This document shows, piece after piece, positions 1-11,803 of a stretch of DNA of 64,000 bases. The notes below the pieces were generated by a model that saw only the letters and a program-made list of their open reading frames with translations, did not search any database and was not told the DNA's origin. Numbering within the stretch: the first letter of the stretch is position 1; each line of letters begins with the position of its first letter. The stretch comes from Saccharina japonica (Eukaryota; Sar; Phaeophyceae; Laminariales; Laminariaceae). The translations under genes were made by a program, and so were the position numbers. The DNA is taken from positions 187,792-251,791 of the forward strand of contig MEHQ01000164.1 in NCBI GenBank assembly GCA_008828725.1. The letters are read 5' to 3'.

Positions 1-1019
1 TTTTTGTTATGCCTTCGCGAGGGTATCCCCCTTTTCATCTACTTAGTTTGGGAATGTCCCCCTTTTTTCGTAACGTCCCCCTTTTTTTAAACATGCAGAG
101 AGGTATCCCCCTTTCTGTGTCAAAAAGACCTAGGGTAAGTGACCACTCCATGTTCTGGTTGTTGTGGCACGCCCAACAGACGACGTCTAACGTCGAAAAG
201 ACCAACGGCCCACACCTAGGCAAACGTGGCCAGCAGATCAGCATACATTGGTTGACGCCCTGTGCCCTGTTGTCCTCAAAAATCACCAACATATAACGAG
301 TATACGTAAATATATACGTAACAAATGATAGTAGTACTCCTCTGGTACTACTGCTGGCTGCTGTACGTATATATGTAGTCGTGCCGGTACCGCCGTATAC
401 GTATCCGCGTATATCAGGTAACGTACCATGGCGTAAAGGAGAGGAGATTATTATTGTACCAGGAAATCTGTTGAGCTGTTCGGTCAGAGTGATGGTAAAT
501 ATATGACTATGAGTATACCGTTAATGCGCTGGGCCGTTGAATTGGTGTTGACGACCGCCTCTTTAACGATAACCCCGCCGCCGGTGCTTGGTGGTGTCCC
601 CCCTTTTGTTACGATATATGAGGGGTGTCCCCCTTTTTGTCAAATGCCCTATGATATTCGTAGCAAGAATGTTTAATTATTTTCCGGTCTCACGTATGTG
701 ACGTTCAAGAGATGTTTATGCATGCCCCGTACCAGATATGTCCCAAGTACCAGGGCCAGTAGAATTTTCCTGGAATCTGAACAAGCTACGTATTATACAA
801 ATATCTATACATGGTATACAGTAGTATACGACGCCATGTATTTTTTATTTTTTTTTTATTTTTGCCGAAGCGACGGTAGTATGAATACCCCCCCTGAACG
901 TATGATACGTTTTCTGGTTCTAATATACTGATACTAACAGAATGCACTACGTGCACGCACTTTGTTTTATTTTGGGTCTTGTTGGTTGGAAGTCTTTCAG
1001 TACGAGTAGTTATTTTTTT
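1..1019. other. Intergenic, no gene seen
   Basis: No coding region or RNA gene is supported here; open frames are short and overlap on both strands. Pyrimidine-rich phrases of the form TGTCCCCCTTTTTGT recur near 20-115 and again near 590-645, suggesting remnants of one short repeat. Several TACGTA-rich stretches lie at 300-420. Confidence 0.5.
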
Positions 1020-1024
1020 CATTA

Positions 1025-1335
1025 TCCCCTCCCCCCCCCCCGCCCTGTGGTGATAAACATCGGGAAAGGTATAATGCGCTGGAAAATATTTATGCTTATT
1101 CACTACGCCCCCCCCCGCGCCTTGTGGCGATAAAAAGTCCAAATTATTCTGACTATTTCTTGCTTGGGTTTTGATCGGCTTTTTTATATGTGCTGGAGAA
1201 TGGATGATTTTTTTTTTCGTACCTCGCCCCACTCCCGCGCCCTGTGGCGATAAAACTTCAACAATTGTATACTCGTAATGAACTGGAGAATGCTCAATTT
1301 TTCCAGTCGCGTGACCCCGCCCCCCCCATGCCCTC
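1025..1335. repeat. Degenerate tandem repeat, about 3 units
   Basis: Three diverged units of roughly 80-125 bp, each with a C tract, then a phrase like CGCCCTGTGGCGATAAA, then a phrase like CTGGAGAATG. Copies of the GTGGCGATAAA core lie near 1045, 1125 and 1242. Unit lengths differ because of T-run and C-run variation. No coding potential was recognised. Confidence 0.6.
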
Positions 1336-2029
1336 CCTCAATATGCAAGTTTTTTTTTTTCCAATACATATTACCCTACCACACACTGCATAAAGTACAC
1401 TCACATAGCGAGGAACTAGATAGTACAAGGCACTGCCGTACGTGCTCCGTGAGCGTCCTTATAAATTTTGGTATTCTTACTGTTTTAAGTTGATGTGGAA
1501 TGTGCATATTCGGTAAGCTGTACTACGTGCGGTTCGCTGTTGAAAAGTCGGAGGATTCGGTGACGGAGGCAGACGGAGGTGTAATATTTTGGCATGTTTG
1601 ACAGTATATCAGGACGAATGGATACTGCTGTGCCGACATGTTCGCCTGCATTCCAGCTGAGTGTTGAACGGATTTTCGAGACCAGGCCAGTAGAGGAACG
1701 TTATCTTTGTTTGGTTGTGCCTTGGAATTACCATATATATACGGTAATAATGTGATGCATGGGTATGATACGGGGAGTATCATGTCACATGGGGGAGGGT
1801 ACAAAGTTGAGGTCTTGTTGAACAATATATTTATTGCCTTTTTGATATTTTGGGCTGTGTTGTTTAATTTCGAGACTACAGTAAGTATCTCTCGGGATTG
1901 ATGCTTGATATTATTGGTACGAGTATGGAATTATGAATTAGTAGTATGGGGAGTGTCTTTGTGGTGATGTTGTGAGTTTTTATTTTGACGTTGCATTCTA
2001 TAGCACTTATTTCGTTGGTCTTCCGAGAT
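1336..2029. other. Intergenic, nothing recognised
   Basis: No supported gene, RNA or repeat array. Only short open frames that do not resemble a known family. Confidence 0.4.
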
Positions 2030-2290
2030 TAGTCATTGTTTTTTTTCGGAGTTAAGTTTGGGTTTTTCGGCACTGTTTTATTTTTTTCGTATATCATTTT
2101 GGGCTTTTCGGAGTTAATTTAAGTTTTTCGGCACTGGGTTTTGATTTTTAGAAATTAAGTTTGTGTTTTCGGAGTTGAGTTTCTTGTTTTCGGCACTAAA
2201 TCTGGATAATTCGGAGTTGAGTTGGGTTTTCGAGACTAATTTTGTTTTTTTTCGGAGTTCATTTAGGGGTTTTCGCTACGAATTTGGTTG
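2030..2290. repeat. Tandem array built on TTCGGAGTT / TTTTCGGCACT
   Basis: Short phrases TTCGGAGTTAAGTTTGGG and TTTTTCGGCACT alternate several times over about 260 bp, with an approximate 30 bp rhythm and drift between units. T-rich and non-coding. Confidence 0.6.
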
Positions 2291-2299
2291 AGTTTTTGG

Positions 2300-2800
2300 A
2301 TTTTGGATGAGTTTGGTGTTCACAGCACGAAGGCAGTTGTTTGGTCATATAGTTGGTTTTTGGATTTTCTGTGTTTGGAGTAATATAGCACCACACAGTA
2401 GTGCTGCTTGTAGTGTCAGGACAAGAGGAATCAGGTGTTGGATGATTGTGGACCTACTTGGAGTACGGCATATAGACATAAGTATCATGATAGTGTGCTG
2501 CGACTAGGGAGGCTGTTTGTCATAACAACTGTGTTCGTCATAAGTCACACCCGTGTGTTTTGTGTAACTGGAAAATGGGGCAGGATTTTGGTTTTCCCTG
2601 ATGGCTTTTGGTATAAATATCATCTGGATACCTTTAAGGGATCCTGGGTTGAAGGGGCGAAGCCCCCGTGGTTCACTGCTTCTGTTTGGTGGTTTTTAAT
2701 GTACACCTGATTCAACATATTCTCCATCGCCTCATGGCACCTTGACTCTCCACCCATCGCTCCCCGCTAGCAAGGCACTTCGCCGAGCACCCTCGTACCT
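2300..2800 (+). repeat. Dispersed repeat, copy 1
   Basis: This segment reappears, diverged, at about 59405-59430 and 59765-60360. Shared landmarks include GGATGAGTTTGGTGTT, GTGTTGGATGATTGTGG, a CGACTAGGGAGGCTGT-like phrase and, at the 3' side, a CACCTTGACTCTCCACC-like phrase. The central stretch AAGGGGCGAAGCCCCCG is a small palindrome. It is probably a fragment of a transposable element; no protein domain was recognised. Confidence 0.55.
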
Positions 2801-3997
2801 GGTTGTTCCAACACGTTGTTCACAAACCAAACTATTTATGGTGCGGTTCGGCGCGGTTCTCCGTGTCGAACGTCTGTTTCCATGGTGCGGTTCTAATCCC
2901 TGTAGAAAGAAACGTCTATCGCCGTCTTTTCTCAGCGGGGCGCCGTATGAATACACACAAACGCTGACTCTCGCGCTTATTCTGCGTCGTTAAATAAATC
3001 GTTTTTTCTACATTTTGTCTCCACGGTGTACTGCACGATTTCGAATCAACCGCGGGTTCGTAAATGCTTGTACCAGATACGGGTTGTTTGGGTTTTACGC
3101 TAAATATACAGCAACAACAGCAGAAATACGAACTAACATACGTATAAGTTTTAACCGGTGAAAACAGCTACGAAAAATGTTTTTTTCACGGTGCAAGACG
3201 CTTCTCGTGATAATATATAAGGATCCGTTTGGTTTGCACGATAGCATGAAAAATTCCATCAATTAGGTGTGTACCCGGTAGTGAATACATTGTACATGTT
3301 TGCAGACTGTGCAGGGATGTGACTTTAAATGCAACACATGCCAAACACTTTACACTACAGTATCGCGGAAGCGCTACCTTGTAAACTACTTCATCGCCCA
3401 CCACCAAGAACGCTACCACCCCCCCTCCCCCTGTACGCCCATGCCTGTTGGAACACACGAACAACCGAATTAGTGTATTTACTTCGAACATACACTATCT
3501 ATTCTTTTAGTTATACCGCTACTATTTCTCGAGACCCTGTTCGCTCGAAAGGAGTAGTCAACCACCTTTGGTTTTCCAGCGTGTATACCTTGTGGTCTCG
3601 CAACTTTCGCGTTCCCCTCACTCTAACTTAGACTGTTTTCCCCAGAAGGAGTTACACTTGCTTGATCTCGGGAACAATACTCAATTTGATATAGTTGACA
3701 AGGTTCCCCATCGGGATGTTGGTCAAATCCCGGGGGTGTCGCAAGGTGAAAATAGATCGCACATGCCTCACAGTCTAATTTTTGGAGCAAACCTGTGGCA
3801 TACACTGTAAACGTAGTAACGACGGTCATTCCTAACGAAACAACTGTCACGAGATGATATCGTATCTGAGGTGCAGTGGGCTCCCGGTGTTCAGAAACTT
3901 CAGTTTGGTGTCCAGGCTCAACGACATGTTTTTTTTATAAGTCGATCTAACATTTTTTTGTAGGATTTGAAGTCGATCCCACAGCAGTGGTACTGTA
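2801..3997. other. Intergenic, nothing recognised
   Basis: No gene or repeat family could be supported. The open frames on both strands (for example near 3186-3631) have no recognisable motifs and overlap each other. Confidence 0.4.
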
Positions 3998-5245
3998 GTT
4001 GTCACGGCTGTTTTGCGCTGTACAGCTGAGTATACAGAAAATAATTATGACAGAGCTGTTGCCTGACGAGTCCGGCCCCGGTCCTAGGTAAGAGTATTCA
4101 CCCGTACGTAATGCTTTTTCGGCGGTACCCTGGTACGCGTTTAGCAGCCGAGTCCTCGTCTAAGGGTGCCCGTCGAACAGCTTGATACCCGGATGCCCTG
4201 GGCATAAATTATCGGCGAGTATGAAGTGTTATGCATACCCGTGACGGATATTAGCGGTTGCGTTGTTTTTCATCGGTGCTGTAAAGCGCGGGTGATAATA
4301 AAATCAGTGGGGGAGGTTTTGCTGGAATCGCATACATCAAACACACACGCATACACAAATGAAAGACAGAACACAGCAAAGCAGTACTCGTTATTCGTAG
4401 CTGTCACAACTGGATCTGCTGGATTCCTCCTGCTACTCGTAGCTGTTTACTACGGGTCCGGCGCACGCATACAGGACATAACAACAGCCGCCACGAAGGC
4501 AACAATCTGAACAGCGGCCACTGCGTGTTCTGCAGCTCCTTCTGCTGTACTGCTGTGCTGTTCGATAAATGGCGCGTTGGCTGCTCTGTAGTTTATAGTC
4601 AAGACTAGAGACATGTACCCGTAGAGTACAGCAGTAGTGCTATTGTACCAAAATACTTGTATTCGTACGTATTTATATCGGCCTATCGTTCGTACTCGTA
4701 GATCTGTGTATGTGTACTTTACGTAGATTCCAATGTATTGGAACCAAATTACAGATTTACATAAAATGCGCCTGTAAATGTTCAAACGTCTACTACAAAA
4801 GCTATTAGAGCTGTACGCAGCCCAGACAAAGCATACGCATGCAACATTGTATCATCTACTGCTGCACGACGCTTGATGTGTGCCTCGTTCGATGTCGGTG
4901 TGGTCCTTGTGTTCTCGTGAGTGGTGCGTGCTTTGTGTGTTCCGTTCATACGGCGGGTCAAAAACGAACCATCAAAGTTCATACGGATGAAAAAACAGTC
5001 GTACGACAGGTTGTTTAGAGTAGTTGCGAGGCAGTGTCAAGTCGGAACCTCTCCCCTGAGTTATTTGCTAGAACTCGCGACTTTGAAGGCCCAGAGCACG
5101 CCGCACTGGCCTCGGCCGGGACCCGCACTTGCGCCGTGGTGTACACGCGGCCCCCCTGCGTGCCCCGCAGCCGACAGCGCGAGAAACGACCCGCGGCCGG
5201 AGATGCAAAGTGAAAGTATTCGGGGAAAATGTCCATTTGATACCT
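3998..5245 (+). repeat. Left inverted arm of the foldback-like element
   Basis: Collinear in reverse complement with 5893-7188 along its whole length, with scattered substitutions and small indels. Open frames in it are mirrored by frames in the other arm and do not look coding. Confidence 0.7.
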
Positions 5246-5892
5246 ATACATATCCATGGGGAGCTTCGACCGCGACACACTAGTGCCTGCCTGCGGCTTC
5301 GCGTTTGGCCGTAGTCGTGACGACAGATACAAATAAGTAGACGCCGAAGTCGAAAAAAAGCGAATTTGCTGCAAAGAAGTGTACTAAAAATAGAGATAGT
5401 ATCTCACAGTTTAATACTAAAAAGACATGCGGTACGTACTGCTGTATAAAGAACACCTCGGGTGGCAACGTGTACAATGATCAACAGCAGCAGCACCCGC
5501 GTAATGTTTACACACACAGCAGGAGTGCGACATATATGGTAGCCGGTACGCAATCCTTATAGTACCGAAATAAGCATACTCCAATGGATAGAACACTATT
5601 ACCGGTTCCATAATTGTTGATTCAATAATAAACCCTAAACTTCATCATCATACTGTACGACGTACCTAACACAGATCATAAGATACTGCTACGCTACTGC
5701 TTGTACGTAGAGCGGTAGTGCTACTGTAGTACGCATGTACATGTATGGTTATTAAGAGTGCATATCTATAAAATGCAGTGTCGACAAAAAATCGAAGAAA
5801 TGGATCATGCGTGTATATAGGTCACGGAAGAACTACAAAGACAGCATACAGCAGTACGGAAACAAGTGCAAACATATATATATATTAGGGCC

Positions 5893-7188
5893 AAATGGAC
5901 ATTTGCCCGGAATATTTTCACTTTCAATCTCCGGCCGCGGGTCTTTGCTCGGGTTATCGGGTGTGGGGCACGCAGGAGGCCCGAGTGTACACCACGGCGC
6001 AAGTGCGGGTCCCGGCCAAGCCCATTGGGGCGTGCTCTGGGCCTTCAAAGTCGTGAATTCTAGCAAATATACTCAGGGGAGACGTTCCGACTCGACACCG
6101 CCTCGCAACTACTCTAAAAAACCTGTCGTACGACTGTTTATTCATCCGTATGAACTTTGATGGTTTGTTTTTGACCCGCCGCATGAACGGAACACACAGC
6201 ACGCACCACGCACGAGAAAACAAGGACCACACCGACATTGAACGAGGCACACATCAAGCGTCGTGCAGCAGTAGATGATACCATGTTGCATGCGTCTGCT
6301 CTCTCTAGACTGTGTACAGCAGTAGCAGTTGCACGAGACGCTTGGAAATTTACAGGCGCATTGTATGTAAATTTGTAATTTGGTTCCAATATTTAGGAAT
6401 CTACGCAGAGTACACATACACAGATCTACGAGTGCGTAGAGTATACGTACGTACATAATGCATTCGAAGTATCATATCGACCTCTCTTTATGTGCGAATG
6501 ATAGCCCGATCTAGATAGGTACGAATTATAGTATTTTGGTACAGTGGCACTACTGCTGTACTTTACGTGTACATGTCTCGAGCCTTTACTACGATCTTCA
6601 GAGCAGCCAAGGCGCCGTTTATCGAACAGCACAGCAGTTCTACAGCAGAAGAAGCTGCAGAACACGCAGTAGCTGCTGTTCAGATTGTTGCCTTTGTGAC
6701 GGCTGTGGTGTCCTGTTTGTGTGCGCCGGACAGCTACGAGTAGCAGGGGGGATCCAACAGGTTTAGTTGTGACAGCTACGAAGAACTGGTTTGCTGTGTT
6801 CCGTCTCTCATTATGTATGCGTGTGTGTATGTTTGATGTATGCCATTCCAGCAAAACCTCCCCATCTGATTTAATTACTGTTCAAAGTACCCGCGCAGTA
6901 CAGCAGCGATTGTAAACCACAAAACAGCTAAAAATACCCGTGGCGGGTATGGATAACTCTTCATACTCGCCGGAAATTTAGGCCTCGGGCACCCGGGTTC
7001 CCAGCTGTTCGACGGGTACCCTTAGACGAGTACTCGGCTGCTAAACGCGTACCAGGGTACCCGCCCAAAAGGTGTTGTTACGTGGTAAGTACTCTTATCT
7101 AGGACCGGGGTGGGACTCGTCGGGCAACAGCTCTGTCATAACTATCTTGTGCATACTCAGTTGTACAACGCACAACAGCGGTGATAAC
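5893..7188 (-). repeat. Right inverted arm of the foldback-like element
   Basis: Reverse-complement partner of 3998-5245. The outer edge reads ...GCGGTGATAAC, complementary with a few mismatches to the left edge GTTGTCACGGC. Confidence 0.7.
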
Positions 7189-7760
7189 GCTTGTACTCCG
7201 AGTACTTGGGGCTTCAGTACTGCTCATACTGTAAGTACTCCGAGTATTCAGGCCGCCAGTACTCTAATACTCTTAAGTACTCGGAGTACGAACTGTGCTC
7301 GATACTTGGAGTATACTCGGGAGTGTGAAGTACGTTAGGAGCATCTTTGCACCATTTTAAAGACTCGGCCGTCATTCATGTGACTGGCACTTACAGTATT
7401 TCAAAATTCACAGATGCTCTCAATACCTGCGAGTATAAATAGAGTATTTTGGAGGGAAAAATACTTCAGGTACTTTGTGTACTCGCAGTATTTCGGTGTT
7501 CAATACTCTCGATACTCGGAGTAGTCCTAGAAATTTAGATGTTTGTACTCCGAGTACTCCTTGTACTCGAGTATAAGTACCGCTCACACTCCCAGCACTC
7601 GGAGTATTTGGGGCTTCAGTACTGCTCATACTTCAAGTACTCCGAGTATTTAGGCCACCAGTACTCTAATACTCCCAGCACTCCGAGTGCGAAAAACACT
7701 TGATACTACGAGTATACCCGGGGTATACTCGGAGTATCGAGTTGCTCGGAGCATCTGTGG
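7189..7760. repeat. Cluster of GTACTCCGAGTAC-type palindromes
   Basis: Many perfect or near-perfect palindromes of the form AGTACTCCGAGTACT or GTACTCGGAGTAC lie at irregular spacing. A longer block around 7200-7320 is repeated around 7590-7720; both contain GGGGCTTCAGTACTGCTCATA, the AAGTACTCCGAGTATT phrase and GCCAGTACTCTAATACTC-like text. The cluster begins directly at the edge of the foldback-like element. Confidence 0.65.
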
Positions 7761-7925
7761 AATCCTTCTAAATCAAATCAATTGTACTGGCAATTCCATT
7801 TAATAGGCATGATTCCACCCCAATTGCCCAGTTCAATTTAATTAGCATCCTTCTAAACTGATTGCGCTGGCAATTCCATTTATTGGGCATTCTTCTACAT
7901 AAGTGTCCTGGAAATTTCATTTTTT
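7761..7925. repeat. Fragment of the CAATTCCATTTA repeat family
   Basis: Three loose repeats of a unit containing GGCAATTCCATTTA and a GCATCCTTCTAAA-like phrase. They resemble the degenerate 43 bp units at 9958-10260 and 11093-11420. Confidence 0.45.
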
Positions 7926-8281
7926 TTCACAGGCTTCGAAATATAGTGTCCAGACAATCAGGGAGTTCCGCTTGATAGACAAAGATACGTTGCCGGTCAA
8001 CTGCTTCATAAGGCTGTGTATCACGAGGGAGTCTATTAGTTGGAATTGGCTAGACTGGGAATTGACCAGACAACATATTTCGGAGGATGCCTCATAAATT
8101 AAATATCTCGGACAAACAAATGGCGGCGGATTACATTCCATTTCGGCTTAATCCTTGGACAATAGACATCGCAATAGACTATCATGCCTATATTAATAGT
8201 AGACCTACCGACAAGTCTAATAATCGAAATGAGGCGGACATTTGATTGCAAACGAATTGTTGCAATTGGAATTGCAAAGAC
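7926..8281. other. Intergenic, nothing recognised
   Basis: No gene, RNA or clear repeat is supported between the CAATTCCATTTA repeats and the C-tract-edged repeat. Confidence 0.35.
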
Positions 8282-8837
8282 AACAACATACCCCCCCCCC
8301 CCCCCTATAAATATATGATATATTTATAGGTTGGGTTGGCGTCGGTTGGCAACGACGCTGTAAAACACGCCACTCGCTGCGTGAGCTAGACAACCAGGGT
8401 GCCGTTTGTTTTTGTTATTTTTTTTGGCGGTCACCAAAGCTGGCGGTCGAGTAGATCATTTGTGCGGGGTGAAGAACCTTTGTTCCGCACAAGGGGAATG
8501 TCGTATCACGTAGTGTTAATATGGTAAGGCGTCCGCGAGGCAGTTACATAGTAAAACCCATTGCTGTCTCCGGAAGTGGCCACACCAGAAATTAAATTAA
8601 CTCATTGAAGCTGTCGTCCATATGCAAGTCCGCCTCAGAGGCAGTTCTTAGCAGGATGCAGCTCACCCTCCATGCGACTCGCCCAATACCTCACGGCGCT
8701 TCGCGCTTGGTGCAAGCAATGTCTGCCTGGTTGGTGAAAACCCAACGCGCTCCGTCCCGGCATTGTAGGGATGCGAGGGTCTATGGTCATATGACTACGG
8801 CCGTGCACAACATGAGTACACCCCCCCCCCCCTCCCT
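8282..8837 (+). mobile_element. Dispersed repeat of about 545 bp edged by C tracts, copy 1
   Basis: The whole stretch is present again in reverse complement at about 62577-63117 with good conservation. Both copies start with a C-rich tract, an A/T-rich stretch and GGTTGGGTTGGCGTCG, and both end with CATTGTAGGGATGCG, a GTCTATGGTCATA phrase and another C-rich tract. No long frame is conserved between the copies. It could be a short retroposon, a solo LTR or a non-autonomous element; the type is unresolved. Confidence 0.65.
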
Positions 8838-9402
8838 TTAACAGTTATAAGGATAAAACGTTGTTGTTGTTGTTCGAACTAATTGCCACTAAAGATACCT
8901 TATAGGTACAAATAAATAATGCACACTACAAAAACCCAAATCACTCATGAATTAAAAATCCATCCAGGTGCTTTTACGTTTTACTCCATAACCTGTCCTC
9001 ACACACCTCTTCTTATATGCCATACATGGCTACAAATAGTAGAACCACTCTATCACGTAAACTCGTCGGAACACTATAGTATACCTGGTACGTTTATTTC
9101 AGACTGTTTAATTTTAATTTTAATTTAATTTTAATTATTTTTCCCCCCACAAATAGACACACACTTCCTGAATTATACAGCCTCAGATTGTGTCCCCCTC
9201 ATACGAGATGTGCATCCTACATGAGGACATATAAAATCCGTAAGTACGCGCGATCGAAGTATTACACTCAGCTAGCAAAGATGAGCTTCGACGAAATCCT
9301 CGAGCTCACAGCTGTTGTTTTTTTAATTTTTTAATATTGTAGTCCGCCTACTAATTGGAATTTCTTAGGCAATGTTGTTAGAGCTCTGTCAATTAACTGG
9401 AA
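8838..9402. other. Intergenic, nothing recognised
   Basis: A/T-rich, with a short TTTTAATTTTAATT stretch near 9110-9140. No gene supported. Confidence 0.35.
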
Positions 9403-9957
9403 TTGTCTCCTGCAATTGTTTCTCTACGGAGACTCGAATGCTCTAGTACGTGTTCAAGAGGATATAGGACCTACCCACAATGGACTACTGGGTTTACAAT
9501 ATATCTTCCGGTAGTCCTTTTAAATGTAATTGGTCGAGATATTGCTTTCGTGGTGCATCTATTAATAAGAATGCTTCGGCCAATAGGTTTGTGTCCTGCC
9601 CTGCAAATGGGCATTGCTTCAGCAATTTTTTTCTGGTCTTGTCTACTGATTGGAATGGTTCAATCAAATCGTTTGTGCCCTAACCTTCCAATTGTATTTG
9701 TTTCAAGAAAAAATGTATGTTCTTGTCTATTAGTAGGAATGGTTGGACCAACAGGTTTCTGCCCTGACCTTCAAATTGCTTTTTTTTCAACAGTAAGTTC
9801 AAGGTCTTGCCTATCAATAGGAGTGGTTTGGTCAATAGGTTTCTGTCCTGACTTTCCGAAAAAAATATTGGTTGGTTCAATAAGGTTTGTCCTGATCTTC
9901 CAATTGTTAGTGTTCGATAGTGTTTTTTTTACCTCGATAATTCCAATCAATAGCTAG
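9403..9957 (-). repeat. Degenerate tandem repeat, inverted relative to 9958-10260
   Basis: Repeated phrases such as CTATTAATAGGAATG, TTGGTCCAATAGG-like text and TTTCTGTCCTGACCTTCC recur several times. They keep a long frame open on the + strand (184 codons), but the frame is a by-product of the repeat and is not credible as a gene. In reverse complement the units match the AATTCCAATTAATAGACA units further right. Confidence 0.55.
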
Positions 9958-10260
9958 TATTTCAAATAATTTGGGTTGACAAGTTCAATTGATAGACAGC
10001 ACTCGAAAAAACAATGCTGAACAATTCCGACTAACAGATCTCACTGGAAATAATTTGACTGGGCAAAATTCCAATTAACAGACATCACTCGAAATCTTTG
10101 AGTTGGACAATTGCATTTAATTGACATCCTTCCTAATCAATTGTCGCGGTAATTCCAATTAAAAGACAGCACCCGAAATCAATTGTAGACACAATTCCAA
10201 TTTGTAAAGAGCACCTAAAATCAGTTGCCCGGACAATTTTAATTTGATATTTTCCAAGAA
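9958..10260 (+). repeat. Degenerate tandem repeat, about 43 bp unit
   Basis: Units of roughly 43 bp of the type ACAATTCCAATTAATAGACA followed by GCACCCGAAATCAATTG repeat with considerable drift. The same unit in the same orientation is found at 11093-11420, flanking the inverted repeat between them. Confidence 0.6.
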
Positions 10261-11092
10261 AAGGTATACCAACGCAATTTGAGCCATTTATACGTACACT
10301 GCGTAATGTACACACCGGAAACGGCTTCCTGGCCCGGCTGATACTGGGCCTGCGCTCCATTGTACCTGCAAATGGTTTAAAGTGCGTAGGTACACCTATT
10401 ATCGGCTACTGGTTTTACGTATCACCTTTTTTTGGCTTCGAGTGCACATATAAGTGGCTCGGACGTTCACGTTTTGACAACTGAAACATAGACAGGCGGC
10501 CACACCAGATGCCGGGACTGTCAACCAGCTGACCGTACCTGTCTTCCTCATATATAATCACCCACATTTGCTATGGAATGTTGTTCCGGACCGCGCTAAC
10601 GGCTGTGTAATTCAGACCCCCTCAACTGCATGGTATTACTCTATACACGTATATATTATACCAAAGCTGCTCCTACTATATACTGCACTACAGTAAGAGT
10701 ACTTTCAGAATATTGGCATGAACACTCTCGTCATCGCTGTTTATCCGCATCGCGATTACACCCATTCAAGGCATGTGGCCCAAACGACTAATATCACGTA
10801 TGGTTGACAGGTACGGTCGGCTGGTTGAAAGTCCCGGCATCTGGTGTGGCCGTCTGTTTATATTTCAGTTGCCAACAAGTGATCGCTCGAGCCATTTATA
10901 GGTACACTTCACGCCAAAAATAGGTTATACGTGAAATAAGTAGCTGATAACTGGTGTACGTACGCACTTTGAGCCATTTTTATTGATAGGTACAATGGAG
11001 CGCAGGCCCAATATCAGGCGGGCCAGGAAGCCGTTTCCGGTGTACATTACGCAGTGTACCTATAAATGGCTCAAAGTGCGTAGGTATACCGA
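10261..11092. repeat. Inverted repeat, arms about 285 bp, spacer 262 bp
   Basis: The left arm 10261-10543 pairs in reverse complement with 10806-11092. Matching landmarks are CGGAAACGGCTTCCTGG, GGGCCTGCGCTCCATTGTAC, GCCACACCAGATGCCGGG and a terminal GACCGTACCTGTC. The motif GAGCCATTTATAGGTACAC recurs inside each arm. The arms sit between two same-orientation blocks of the 43 bp repeat, so the whole of 9.4-11.4 kb may be one compound element. Confidence 0.75.
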
Positions 11093-11420
11093 TTTTTAGG
11101 TAATGACCATCTTCATCAGTATACTTCAATCGAAATCATCTGGTTGGGAAAATCCAAGTAATAGACAGCAGCCGAAATCAATTGTAGCCACAATAAACTA
11201 TCGTAATACGTATGTTCCAAACAATTGCCCAGGCAATTCCAATAAATTGACAGCACCCAAAAACAATTGTTTGGACAATTCCAATTAGTAGAAAGCGTCC
11301 AAAATGAATTAACCGAACAAAATCAATGGATAGTCTTCAGTCGAAATCATTTGGTTGGGCAATTATAATTAGTAGACAACACCCAAAAACAGTTATAGAC
11401 ACAATAGAAACAAATGGAGT
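11093..11420 (+). repeat. Degenerate tandem repeat, about 43 bp unit (right block)
   Basis: Same unit as at 9958-10260: AATTCCAATAAATTGACAGC-type text followed by ACCCAAAAACAATTG. Non-coding. Confidence 0.55.
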
Positions 11421-11803
11421 AGTGTGGAAAACAAATGGAGTATTGTGGATAAATCTTGGCGGGAAGCAGACATAGAAGGGTGTTAGACTGTACGCATAGG
11501 TTTCCTTGGTTTCCGTGGTCTTCTGCTTTTGGGAGTTTTATGAGTGATCAACGCTGAAGATCATGCTGCACATTGTCGGATGGCAAAGATAATAATAAAA
11601 TAATAGACTATTGAAAAGGAATTGTCCAGGGTGCGCAAAGTATACACATCCTTGGGACATGCCGCCTGTCTATCATCCACGCTCCAATTTGACCATGCAA
11701 CTGGATTTAGCCCCACCGGCACGGTATGCTTCCCATAGCGCCACACTTTGATTCACACCTGCTACGGTCCTGTTTATTATGTTTGTGCTTGGCAACTTAC
11801 CAG
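11421..11803. other. Sequence just upstream of the first visible exon
   Basis: Contains a small duplication of ACAAATGGAGTAGTGTGG near 11410-11445. No upstream exon could be recognised. The last 20 bases are pyrimidine-rich and end in a plausible acceptor (CTTACCAG) for the exon starting at 11804. Confidence 0.4.

Larger units (their letters stand above)
3998..7188. mobile_element. Foldback-like element with about 1.25 kb inverted arms
   Basis: The left arm (about 3998-5245) is the diverged reverse complement of the right arm (about 5893-7188). Paired landmarks include GTTGTCACGGCTGTT at the left edge against its complement ending at 7188, the CATACGGCGGGTCAAAAACG block near 4950 against 6160-6190, and the CGCGGCCGGAGAT block near 5190 against 5930. 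A spacer of about 650 bp separates the arms. No transposase frame was found, so the element appears non-autonomous. The edges were placed where similarity stops; no clear target duplication was seen, although GTACT occurs close to both edges. It resembles foldback or long-TIR MULE-type elements, but the superfamily cannot be assigned. Confidence 0.7.

Noticed and set aside
4921..6250. Mirrored open frames of about 100-120 codons
   Set aside because: They arise because the two inverted arms are copies of each other; no domain and poor codon conservation between arms.
9403..9957. 184-codon + strand open frame with hydrophobic repeats
   Set aside because: The frame follows the degenerate DNA repeat, and the same unit occurs in other frames and orientation at 9958-11420.
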